NCBI GenBank assembly: GCA_943328975.2 | Contig: CALQCC020000001.1 | Span: forward strand, 62,001-126,000 | From: Bordetella parapertussis | GTDB lineage: Bacteria > Acidobacteriota > Terriglobia > Bryobacterales > Bryobacteraceae | Reading direction: 5' to 3' | DNA: 64,000 nt | Shown: positions 9,302 through 17,540 of the stretch, piece by piece | Position numbering within the stretch: position 1 is the stretch's first letter | Layout: every line of letters starts with the position of its first letter | Notes under the pieces: model-generated | What the model saw: only the letters and a program-made list of their open reading frames with translations | What the model was told of the DNA's origin: nothing | The model's database searches: none | Program-made: the position numbers and the translations under genes

Positions 9302-11665
9302 CTACAGCCCCCACTTCCAATTTCGGATCTCCGGCATGTCTTCGCCATGCTCGTGAATGTATGCCTTGTGGTCGATCAAGCGATCGCGCAGAAACTGCTT
9401 TGTATAGCCCGCGCGCGCGCCTAACCCTGGGACTCGATCAATCACGTCGCCCGCCAGGTGGAAGCGGTCGAGATCGTTCAACACCGCCATGTCGAACGGA
9501 GTTGTCGTGGTGCCTTCCTCTTTGTAGCCGCGCACGTGCAGGTTGTCGTGATTGGTTCGCTTGTAGACCAGGCGATGGATCAGCCACGGATAGCCGTGGA
9601 ACGCGAAGATGATCGGTTTGTCGGTGGTGAAGAGCGCGTCGAAGTCGGCGTCGGGTAGGCCATGCGGATGGTCTCGTGTCGGTTGCAGAGCCATCAAGTC
9701 CACCACGTTCACCACGCGAACTTTCAACTCCGGGTGATGCTCGCGTAGGATCTCTACTGCCGCCAGTGTTTCGAGCGTCGGCACGTCGCCTGCGCAGGCC
9801 ATCACTACGTCCGGTTCGCTGCCATCGTCGTTGCTCGCCCATTCCCAAATCCCGAGGCCTGCGGTGCAATGTTTCACGGCCGACTCGATATCCATCCACT
9901 GCGGTGCCGGTGCCTTGCCCGCGACGATCACGTTCACATACTGGCGGCTGCGCAAACAATGGTCGGTGACCGAGAGCAGCGTGTTTGCATCGGGGGGTAG
10001 GTAGACGCGAATGACGTCGGCCTTTTTGTTTACCACGTGATCGATGAAGCCGGGATCCTGATGACTGAAGCCGTTGTGATCCTGCTGCCACACATGGGAG
10101 GTCAGCAGGTAGTTGAGCGACGCGATCGGTCGCCGCCACTCGATGCCGTTGGTGACCTTCAACCACTTCGCGTGTTGATTGAACATCGAATCGACGATGT
10201 GGATGAACGCTTCGTAGCAGGAGAATAATCCATGCCGACCGGTCAGCAGGTAGCCTTCTAGCCACCCCTGACACAGATGTTCGCTGAGCACTTCCATCAC
10301 GCGCCCATCGGCCGAGAGGTGATCGTCGGTGGCGAGAAGGTCCGCGACCCAGGTCCGATTGGTCGCTTCAAAAACCTGCGTCAGTCGATTCGATGCCGTC
10401 TCATCCGGCCCGAACACGCGGATATTGGAGCTCTCCGAATTGAGCTTCATCACGTCGCGCAGGAACCCACCCATGATGCGCGTAGGCTCCGCCACCGTGT
10501 GGCCCGGTTGTTGGACATCGACGGCGTAGTCGCGGAAGTCGGGCATCTCCAGATCGCGCAATAGTTCGCCACCATTCGCATGTGGATTCGCGCCCATGCG
10601 CCGATCACCCACGGGAGCCAACTCGGCCAGTTCCGCCTTCAGGGATCCAGACTCGTCGAACAACTCTTCCGGCTTGTAACTCCGCAGCCACGCTTCCAGC
10701 ATCGCGAGGTGCTGCGGATTCTCGGCCAACCCAGACAGCGGCACTTGATGCGAGCGAAAACTCCCTTCTGTCGGCAGGCCGTCCACTGTCTTGGGCCCCG
10801 TCCATCCCTTGGGCGTTCGCAGCACGATCATGGGCCACGCGGGCCGGCTCTTAAACCCATGCGACCGAGCCTCTGCCTGAATGCCGCGAATCTCCCCCAT
10901 CACCGTGTCCATCGTTGCCGCCATGGTTTGGTGCACTTCGTCCGGAACATCGCCTTCGACAAAGTACGGTTTGTAGCCGTAGCCTCGCATCAACTGCGCG
11001 AGTTCGTCTTTCGGAATACGCGCCAGGATCGTGGGATTCGCGATCTTGTAGCCGTTCAAATGCAGGATGGGCAGCACCGCTCCATCGCGCACCGGATTCA
11101 GGAACTTGTTCGAGTGCCAACTAGCGGCCAGTGGACCCGTCTCCGCCTCGCCATCGCCGATCACGCACGCTGCGATCAAGTCCGGATTGTCGAACACCGC
11201 TCCATACGCATGCGCCAACGAGTACCCCAGCTCGCCGCCTTCGTGAATGGAGCCCGGTGTTTCAGGAGCCACGTGGCTCGGGATGCCGCCGGGAAACGAG
11301 AACTGTTTGAACAGCCGCTGGAGGCCTTCTTCGTTACGCGCGATGTTCGGATAGACCTCGCTGTAGGTTCCTTCCAGGTACGTGTTCGCCACCAGCCCCG
11401 GGCCGCCGTGACCCGGCCCGGCGAGGTAGATCACGTTGAGATCGAGTTCCCGGATGACGCGGTTGAGATGAACGTAGATGAAGTTCAAGCCCGGCGTGGT
11501 GCCCCAGTGCCCGAGCAGTCGAGGCTTCACGTCGGCCAAGGTGAGCGGTCGCCTCAACAGAGGATTGTCGAGCAGGTAGATCTGACCAACCGAAAGATAG
11601 TTCGCCGCGTGCCAGTACGCGTTCATCTTGCGGAGCAGTTCGGGAGAAAGCGGCATGTCTGCCAC
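9302..11665 (-). CDS. xfp: Xylulose-5-phosphate/fructose-6-phosphate phosphoketolase
   Basis: 787 residues, the usual size of the family. It shows [11 protein letters not shown] near the N-terminus, the thiamine-diphosphate region [29 protein letters not shown] and the C-terminal ATDDHLS and HQDPGF motifs. The enzyme splits xylulose-5-P (or fructose-6-P) with phosphate to acetyl-phosphate and glyceraldehyde-3-P (or erythrose-4-P). It is a single gene with no acetate kinase next to it. It may provide acetyl-phosphate during overflow sugar use. Cytosolic. Confidence 0.96.
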   Translation of the reverse strand: MADMPLSPELLRKMNAYWHAANYLSVGQIYLLDNPLLRRPLTLADVKPRLLGHWGTTPGLNFIYVHLNRVIRELDLNVIYLAGPGHGGPGLVANTYLEGTYSEVYPNIARNEEGLQRLFKQFSFPGGIPSHVAPETPGSIHEGGELGYSLAHAYGAVFDNPDLIAACVIGDGEAETGPLAASWHSNKFLNPVRDGAVLPILHLNGYKIANPTILARIPKDELAQLMRGYGYKPYFVEGDVPDEVHQTMAATMDTVMGEIRGIQAEARSHGFKSRPAWPMIVLRTPKGWTGPKTVDGLPTEGSFRSHQVPLSGLAENPQHLAMLEAWLRSYKPEELFDESGSLKAELAELAPVGDRRMGANPHANGGELLRDLEMPDFRDYAVDVQQPGHTVAEPTRIMGGFLRDVMKLNSESSNIRVFGPDETASNRLTQVFEATNRTWVADLLATDDHLSADGRVMEVLSEHLCQGWLEGYLLTGRHGLFSCYEAFIHIVDSMFNQHAKWLKVTNGIEWRRPIASLNYLLTSHVWQQDHNGFSHQDPGFIDHVVNKKADVIRVYLPPDANTLLSVTDHCLRSRQYVNVIVAGKAPAPQWMDIESAVKHCTAGLGIWEWASNDDGSEPDVVMACAGDVPTLETLAAVEILREHHPELKVRVVNVVDLMALQPTRDHPHGLPDADFDALFTTDKPIIFAFHGYPWLIHRLVYKRTNHDNLHVRGYKEEGTTTTPFDMAVLNDLDRFHLAGDVIDRVPGLGARAGYTKQFLRDRLIDHKAYIHEHGEDMPEIRNWKWGL

Positions 11666-11689
11666 CAGAGTACCGCTGTGAGGGAGACC

Positions 11690-12580
11690 CTACGAAACTA
11701 ATGCGACAGCAGCTTTTTCGCCAAGCTGGTCGTAGCTCAGGATCTCATATAAAGTGGGATCGCTCATGATCCGGTTGACCAGTGCGAAGTGCATGGCGTG
11801 TCCGGCCTTTTCCGCGATCACGTGGCCGAGCAGGGGCTTGCCAATCAGCGCGAGATCGCCGATCAGGTCCAGCGCCTTGTGCCGTCCGCACTCGTCGGGG
11901 AAGCGCAGGCCGCTCGGGTTGAGGACCTTCTCACGGTCGAAACACACCGCGTTGTCCAGAGTTGCGCCGCGAATCAGGCCCATGTCGCGCATCTGCGCCA
12001 GTTCGTATTCGAAGCCAAAGGTGCGCGCGGGAGCCAGTTCCCGTGCGTAATTCTCCGGCGTCACTTCCATCTCCACCACTTGCCGACCCACCAGCGGGTG
12101 CGGGAAGAAAACGTCGCAAGTCAGCAGGAAGCGGTCGCAGGGGACGATCTTGATGCGCTTGCCGTTCGATTCGACTTCCACCTCGCGGCGGATGCGCAGA
12201 TACTTGCGGCGCTTGCGGTATTCCTTGAGGCCCGCGGACTTCAGCATCTCGACGAAGACCTTGCCGCTGCCGTCGAGGATGGGGACTTCCAGGTTGTCGA
12301 TCTCGATGAAGGCGTTGTCGATGCCCATGCTGTAGAAGGTGCTCAGCAGGTGCTCGGTTGTGGAAATCAGGACACCTTGCCGCATCAGGCTGGTGGCGTA
12401 GCTGACCTTCTGCACATGCCGCCAGCTGGCTTGGATGCGGAATCCGTCGAGGTCCGTGCGGATGAAAACGATGCCGGTGGAGGGCGGGGCAGGCAGGACC
12501 CGGATCTTCACGGGAACGCCGGAGTGGAGCCCTACTCCGGATGCTTCAACGGGCCGTTGAACAGTGGTCTCGAACTGCAC
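11690..12580 (-). CDS. lpxC: UDP-3-O-acyl-N-acetylglucosamine deacetylase
   Basis: 296 residues, normal for LpxC, with the zinc ligands in TTEHLLS (His near residue 78) and in GRHKALDLIGDLAL (His and Asp near 230), plus the late GHAMHFALV His. It catalyses the committed step of lipid A synthesis and shows that the organism has an LPS-type outer membrane. It starts at a GTG. The gap of 24 bases to the phosphoketolase gene allows readthrough, but the two have no obvious metabolic link. Confidence 0.96.
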   Translation of the reverse strand: MQFETTVQRPVEASGVGLHSGVPVKIRVLPAPPSTGIVFIRTDLDGFRIQASWRHVQKVSYATSLMRQGVLISTTEHLLSTFYSMGIDNAFIEIDNLEVPILDGSGKVFVEMLKSAGLKEYRKRRKYLRIRREVEVESNGKRIKIVPCDRFLLTCDVFFPHPLVGRQVVEMEVTPENYARELAPARTFGFEYELAQMRDMGLIRGATLDNAVCFDREKVLNPSGLRFPDECGRHKALDLIGDLALIGKPLLGHVIAEKAGHAMHFALVNRIMSDPTLYEILSYDQLGEKAAVALVS

Positions 12581-12586
12581 ACTGCG

Positions 12587-12592
12587 ATTGTA
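12587..12592 (-). promoter_or_regulatory. Candidate extended -10 element directly upstream of lpxC
   Basis: On the minus strand TGCTACAAT (an extended -10) ends 6 bases before the GTG start of lpxC, without a Shine-Dalgarno between. This spacing would place the transcript start at the start codon. Confidence 0.3.
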
Positions 12593-12701
12593 GCAGGGTA
12601 TTCATGATAGGGCTAGAGTGATGAATCAAAAAGACTTGTTAAATATGGAGCGTGGTCAAATAGACACACTGTCGACCCTGATGTGTGGACGATTAGCCTC
12701 G

Positions 12702-14081
12702 TTATGCCAGCAGCTTTGCCGTTACCTGGTCGTAGGTTGTCTTGGCTCGCAGGTAGTCGAGATTCGCCGCTACCAGGCGAAGTTCAGCGTCCACGGCAGC
12801 CTGTTCGCGCAGGTTCACCAGGAACAGGGTACTGTCCCCCAGGCGGAAGCGCTCGCGCTCGGCGTCGGCCAGATCCAACGCAACGATCACTTCGCGCGCC
12901 GCCAGGAGCGTCCTCTGGTGCGAGGCGCGAACTGCGCTGGCGGCATCCCGAACCTCGGCTGTTACTTGATCGCGCACGAAGCGTTCCCGCTGTGTGAGTT
13001 GGCTATGTTTGGCGGACGCCTGCTGGAGTTTGCCTTCTGCGACTCGCCGCTGCCAGGGGACCTGAAAGGTCAGAGTCGCCTTTAACTCGCTGGGTCCGCG
13101 CTTCACGGCGCCGGAACCGCCTTCGGTGGTGACGCCGACGCCGAGGTCCAAAGACGGACGAGTCTGGTTGCTGGCCAAGTCGATATCGATACGGGTTTGC
13201 TGACGCTGTGCGGCGACGGTTGCGATTTCTGGCCGCTTGCTCAAGGCCAACTCGAGATCCAACGCCTCCTGGGTCTCAGCCAACACTTCGGTTGCCGGAA
13301 GATTCCCCGGCAACTGCCGCACCTCAGCCAAGCGAGGTTGACCCGATGCGTCGCGATAAAACAGAGACAGCGCGATGGAGGCTTGCTGCACGCCGCGCTG
13401 CGCTTCGATGATTTGGGCTTCTCGCTGCAGAATCTGGCGTTGATTCTCCGTGACTTCCACTTGTGCAACGGCGCCCAACTGAGCGGCATCGCGCAAAGCC
13501 TGATCGCGCTCGGTTGCCACGCGCAACAGGTCTTGTGCGATGCGTAACCGCTGGCCTGCCGCCACCCAATCCCAGTAACGGATGGCCGCCAGTTGGCGCA
13601 CGACCAAGCGCTGCTGATCGATCGTCAGATCCGCGATGCTCTGTCCGATCTGTGCTTGCGCCAAGCCCGCCCGGCGTTCATCGATTTCGCGTCCACGCAA
13701 GAGCGGCAGCTTGAACCCGGCCCTCAGTTCGCCCAGCGAACGCGTGTCGTCCAAGCCGCGATAGGTAGGGAAGTCTCCCGTGCCGATGCGCCATCCGCTG
13801 TACGCCGATGCGCCCTGCCATCGTAGGTTCTGACTGACGCCGACGTCTAGGCGTTGGTTCGGATAGAACCCGAATTCATCCGCGCCTACCGTGACACCCA
13901 ACTGGGTATCGAACTGCCCGCGCGCTTGCTGCGCGCTGCCGCTGGTCACGTCGCGTTCCAGCAAGGTAGCCAACAAAGGCGGATAGTTGGCCTCGACACT
14001 CCCCAGGACGTCGTCGAGCAGCAACGGCTGCGCGCTCAGCTGCAAAGTCAGTGCACAGGCGCATACAATCCAGCGCATCAT
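12702..14081 (-). CDS. TolC-family outer-membrane channel of a type I export system
   Basis: 459 residues with a signal peptide, followed by the long coiled-coil alpha-barrel pattern of outer membrane efflux proteins: two repeats with heptads such as RQILQREAQIIEAQRGVQQASIAL and RFVRDQVTAEVRDAASAV. It forms the exit duct that the HlyD-like adaptor and the ABC ATPase encoded upstream dock on. Its ATG overlaps the end of the HlyD gene by 4 bases. It is the last gene of the arsR-ABC-HlyD-TolC unit. Confidence 0.88.
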   Translation of the reverse strand: MMRWIVCACALTLQLSAQPLLLDDVLGSVEANYPPLLATLLERDVTSGSAQQARGQFDTQLGVTVGADEFGFYPNQRLDVGVSQNLRWQGASAYSGWRIGTGDFPTYRGLDDTRSLGELRAGFKLPLLRGREIDERRAGLAQAQIGQSIADLTIDQQRLVVRQLAAIRYWDWVAAGQRLRIAQDLLRVATERDQALRDAAQLGAVAQVEVTENQRQILQREAQIIEAQRGVQQASIALSLFYRDASGQPRLAEVRQLPGNLPATEVLAETQEALDLELALSKRPEIATVAAQRQQTRIDIDLASNQTRPSLDLGVGVTTEGGSGAVKRGPSELKATLTFQVPWQRRVAEGKLQQASAKHSQLTQRERFVRDQVTAEVRDAASAVRASHQRTLLAAREVIVALDLADAERERFRLGDSTLFLVNLREQAAVDAELRLVAANLDYLRAKTTYDQVTAKLLA

Positions 14082-15349
14082 TTCTCTTTCACCTCGCTCA
14101 CCGGACCCTTCGCGCTGGTGGCAGGGAAGCCGTTAAACTGGCGCCACAGTTCAAACCACAAAGGCACTTGTTTTAACAGAACCCAGCCGTTGGTTCGAAC
14201 GCCCTGGCGCAGATACTGCTTGGGAGGCCAGGCCTCATCTTTTTCATCGGGAGCCACCAGAATCCGGAACTTGCCCGTCCCGTCGTCGGTTGCATCCACC
14301 AACAGGATGTTGCCGCCGAAGGTGCCCACGGCTACTGATGGCCAGCCCACAAATTGGATCGCAGGCCAGCCTTCGAACTGCAATCGCACCGGATCGCCCA
14401 CATGCAGCAGGGGCATGTCGTTGCCCTTGACCCACAGTTCCACCACGTTCTGATCTGTCTCCGGCACCAGCACCGCCAAAGGCTGCCCGGCTTTCAAAAC
14501 TTCACTGCCAGGCTGCGCGAGCAACCGCAGGATTACGCCGTCACGAGGGGCCCGAACATCCTGGGTGGTCTGCCGCGCGAGCCGCGTCTCGATCGGTCGC
14601 AGCGCCGCGGTCGCCGATGCCCGCGTGGCGTTCGCGTCTTGCACCAAGGCCATGTAGTCGGCTTCCACCTTCATCCGGTCGGATTCGGTGGCCGATTGAT
14701 CGTTGCGAGCGGCATTCAACGCAGCCTGCGCGCGCGCCACCTCCGCCACCGCGCGATCGAAGTCTGCCTGAGCCACTTCTACGCTGCGCGTGGCGGTCAA
14801 GCCCCGAGCATGCAACTGCGTCTGCCGATCCAGATTCTGCCGCGCTGCTACCAACGTGGCCTGGGTCGCGTCCAGTCCCCGTTCTGCCGCGGACACTCGC
14901 TCGGAGGCCATACTGATGCGGGAATCCGCGGCGGCCAGAGCATTCTCTCGGGACGCTTGCAGGCCGCCGATGCGATCCTCCAGCGAGCCTTCACGCTCGC
15001 GCGCCGAATACAATTCGCTGCGCAACCGGTCCACCACGTCGGGATCGTTGTCGGTCACTGCCACGATCAAGTCCCCGGCCTTGACGCGCGATCCTTCGAC
15101 CACATGCCAGCGCACCACGCGCCCGTCCACTGGTGAGGACAGAGTCTGTTGCCGCTCGATCGGGGTCAACGCGATGACGCGCCCATTGCCGGAAATGCTC
15201 TGCTGCCACGGCAGTATTGCTAGGCCCCCTGCCAGCAGTAGGAAGCAGAACAGCATGCCATACGCCACTGCCCGGGCCGATGTGGGCACTCGCAGCTGAT
15301 CCATCGCCGGCAGAACACCTGTTGTAGTCGTTGCTGTTGAGACTGTCAT
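14078..15349 (-). CDS. HlyD-family membrane fusion protein
   Basis: 423 residues with one N-terminal membrane helix (residues about 28-46), then a biotinyl-lipoyl half-motif (SPVDGRVVRWHVVEGSRVKAGD), a long coiled-coil hairpin (about residues 100-240) and the second lipoyl half (APRDGVILRLLAQPGSEVLKAGQ). It is the periplasmic adaptor bridging the ABC exporter and the TolC-like duct. It overlaps both neighbours by 4 bases, so translation of the three is coupled. Confidence 0.9.
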   Translation of the reverse strand: MTVSTATTTTGVLPAMDQLRVPTSARAVAYGMLFCFLLLAGGLAILPWQQSISGNGRVIALTPIERQQTLSSPVDGRVVRWHVVEGSRVKAGDLIVAVTDNDPDVVDRLRSELYSAREREGSLEDRIGGLQASRENALAAADSRISMASERVSAAERGLDATQATLVAARQNLDRQTQLHARGLTATRSVEVAQADFDRAVAEVARAQAALNAARNDQSATESDRMKVEADYMALVQDANATRASATAALRPIETRLARQTTQDVRAPRDGVILRLLAQPGSEVLKAGQPLAVLVPETDQNVVELWVKGNDMPLLHVGDPVRLQFEGWPAIQFVGWPSVAVGTFGGNILLVDATDDGTGKFRILVAPDEKDEAWPPKQYLRQGVRTNGWVLLKQVPLWFELWRQFNGFPATSAKGPVSEVKEK

Positions 15350-17037
15350 TTCCGCACCTCACCTTCCGGCATCGCAATCACCTTCGAGCACCTGTCGAGA
15401 AGATCCTCGCGAGAAGTCACCACGATCAGCGTCCAGGGCTGCGCCGTTTGGAAGATTAAATCCGTGATCCGCTCCCGCTCCTTGGCGTCCATCACGTGAT
15501 CCAGTGTCTCGTCCAGAATCAGCAACCGGGGCCGGCTGACGATCGCGCGAGCGATCATCAACACCTGGGCTTGTCCCTCAGACAGAGGATGCCCGCCCGT
15601 GGCCAACATCGTATTGAGACCATCCGGCAGACTCTGAATGGCATCCCAAATGCCGAGTTGTTCCAGGGATGACTGAACGTCCTGGATCCCGATTTCCTCT
15701 CGCCCCACACGCACGTTCTCCAGAATCGTGGCCTGGAAAATCTCGATGCCCCGCACCAATTGCATGCTGGATCGCAACTCCGCTAAACGGAGATGACGGA
15801 TATCGGCGCCGTCCACCTCGACGGTCCAGCTGGGCAATTGGCGGTAACCGCAGATCGCATCCGCCAGCAGTGTTTTGCCTGAGCCGCTGATCCCCATGAT
15901 CCCCACGCGCTCACCGGCTGCGAATCGGGCGGTGAACGCAGGTGTGCGGACTTCCGCACTCGCCGGAGTATCTTTGACACGAGGAGACTCCTCTCCGTCC
16001 GCCTCTACCGGAAGATCCGTCAGCATTCCCAGCTTGTCCACCGAGGCCAGCAAATCGTAGTAACTTTCCAGATGTTTGGCCGTCTTCGCGATCCCGGCCA
16101 CCACTGCGGCCACCACCAATTCCGCTGCCACCAGCTGTCCCAGCGTCAGCTGCCGGTCGATTACAAGCAGGCCGCCGACGCCCAGGAGTCCGGCGCTGGC
16201 CAGTGCCTGGATGGCCAGGGAGCCTCCCAGTTGGCGCATGAGAATCCGGAAGTGGACTGCTCGATATTCCAGATAATGCTCCACCAATTCATTGGTGCGT
16301 CCGAAGGCCCATTCCGCTTGCGCCTTGCCGCGGAAGGCCCGCGCATGCCGAGCCACCTCTTCCAGCCAGGCCACCAGTGCATACTTGGCTTTTGATTCCT
16401 TGATGGCTGTATCGATCGCCCTAGATCCCAGTGGGAAGATCACCACGAGCAGGGCGAGGACCAAGAGCGCATCGAAAGCCAGCAACCAGGGATGATATAG
16501 GCCCAGCAGAATCATGCCCGCCAGCGTCTGCATCGCGACGCTGAGTCCGTCGACTAAGAGGGTCGCGCCAGCCTTCTGCAGGCCGACCACTTCCAGGAAC
16601 CGGTTGACCAGTTCCGGTCCGTTCTGCATCTGTAGCACGTCGATCCGTGCCCGCAGCAAGCGGCTGACGGAATCCGAGGTGATGCGGACGAACACCCGGC
16701 GCTGCAACAGTTCCACCACGTGGAATCGGATCAACTGCAACACGCCGGAGAGCACCAGCACTCCGGCCACCACCAGAGTCAAGACTAGTAGAGGCTGCAG
16801 CAGATTCCCGAAGGCGATGGTATTGACGACAGCTTGCGTGGCCACCGGCAGCGCGAGCGTGAGCAGCGCCACGCCAATGGAGTAGATGATGGCCGTCCAC
16901 AGGGTGGCACGTTCTTGCCGCAGCAGAGCGCGCATCCGGCTGACGGGCCGAGTCGTGCCGCTGTGCGCGCTTACCAGGTGACTGATCGCTTGTGTTCCCA
17001 TATGTGTAGACACACCTCTCCCGTGCTTGTTGTTCAA
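15346..17037 (-). CDS. ABC exporter, fused permease and ATPase (type I secretion-like)
   Basis: 563 residues: an N-terminal six-helix exporter domain (about 35-320) and a C-terminal ATPase with Walker A GISGSGKT (about residue 385), a weak signature LSEGQ in place of LSGGQ, and Walker B LLILDET. There is no C39 peptidase domain in front, so the cargo is not a double-glycine leader peptide. Together with the HlyD and TolC genes it makes a complete three-part exporter. No substrate gene (RTX or bacteriocin) is seen nearby. The signature change may slow ATP hydrolysis. Confidence 0.9.
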   Translation of the reverse strand: MNNKHGRGVSTHMGTQAISHLVSAHSGTTRPVSRMRALLRQERATLWTAIIYSIGVALLTLALPVATQAVVNTIAFGNLLQPLLVLTLVVAGVLVLSGVLQLIRFHVVELLQRRVFVRITSDSVSRLLRARIDVLQMQNGPELVNRFLEVVGLQKAGATLLVDGLSVAMQTLAGMILLGLYHPWLLAFDALLVLALLVVIFPLGSRAIDTAIKESKAKYALVAWLEEVARHARAFRGKAQAEWAFGRTNELVEHYLEYRAVHFRILMRQLGGSLAIQALASAGLLGVGGLLVIDRQLTLGQLVAAELVVAAVVAGIAKTAKHLESYYDLLASVDKLGMLTDLPVEADGEESPRVKDTPASAEVRTPAFTARFAAGERVGIMGISGSGKTLLADAICGYRQLPSWTVEVDGADIRHLRLAELRSSMQLVRGIEIFQATILENVRVGREEIGIQDVQSSLEQLGIWDAIQSLPDGLNTMLATGGHPLSEGQAQVLMIARAIVSRPRLLILDETLDHVMDAKERERITDLIFQTAQPWTLIVVTSREDLLDRCSKVIAMPEGEVRK

Positions 17038-17057
17038 CGTTTTGTTTTCGACGCCCG

Positions 17058-17441
17058 CTAACGGGCTTTAGTGCTGTTGTTCTTGGCGCCTTCGGCCCAG
17101 TAGGCGCGAGCTTGTGCCAAATCCTCGCGCTCTGGTTCCACCTGCTCAAACTCCCGCTGCAGGAACTCGAGGCCGTTCAGAATCCATGCCGCGAGTTTGT
17201 CCTGGGTCAGGCGATAGAATACGTGGCGCCCATCCCGGCGCTCCGCCACAATCCGGTGCGCCCGCATTAGACTTAAGTGCTGGGAGACGGCCGAGTGGCT
17301 GATCCCTAGCTCCTGCTCTAAGCTGTTGACGTCTAGTTCTCCTCGGCTGCTAAGTTCTGCGATGAGCCGGACCCGATTTGGATTCGACAGGAGACCGAAT
17401 AATTCGGCCAGCTTTTTGCTCGCCGTACTACGAAATGGCAT
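17058..17441 (-). CDS. ArsR/SmtB-type transcriptional regulator without cysteines
   Basis: 127 residues with a winged helix: ELSSRGELDVNSL in the helix that in metal sensors carries ELCVCDL, then recognition helix HSAVSQHLSLMRAHR and wing RRDGRHVFYRL. There is no cysteine in the whole protein, so a thiolate metal site is ruled out; the signal is something else. It leads the ABC-HlyD-TolC operon (20-base gap) and most likely represses it through the inverted repeat just upstream. HlyU of Vibrio, an ArsR fold protein without metal that governs toxin export, is a known parallel. Confidence 0.88.
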   Translation of the reverse strand: MPFRSTASKKLAELFGLLSNPNRVRLIAELSSRGELDVNSLEQELGISHSAVSQHLSLMRAHRIVAERRDGRHVFYRLTQDKLAAWILNGLEFLQREFEQVEPEREDLAQARAYWAEGAKNNSTKAR

Positions 17442-17477
17442 GGCCCCTCCAAAGGGTTACGTATGCGAACATCACCA

Positions 17478-17503
17478 TATTCATACATTAGCATATATGA
17501 ATA
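17478..17503. promoter_or_regulatory. Inverted-repeat operator candidate between arsR and polA
   Basis: TATTCATA at 17478-17485 and TATGAATA at 17496-17503 are perfect 8-base inverted arms with a 10-base spacer. The half-site distance (one and a half to two turns) and AT-rich make-up are like ArsR-family operators. It lies 36 bases upstream of the arsR start in an otherwise GC-rich region. Autoregulation of the export operon is inferred; an effect on polA is possible. Confidence 0.55.
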
Positions 17504-17534
17504 CATTATCAATACCCAATTTGGAGCAGTCGGA

Positions 17535-17540
17535 TACTAT
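17535..17540 (+). promoter_or_regulatory. Candidate -10 element directly before polA
   Basis: TACTAT at 17535-17540 lies 7 bases before the in-frame ATG at 17548, which gives the N-terminus MPRLFLIDSFGF usual for PolA. If used, the mRNA would be leaderless and translation would start at 17548 instead of 17539. Confidence 0.25.
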
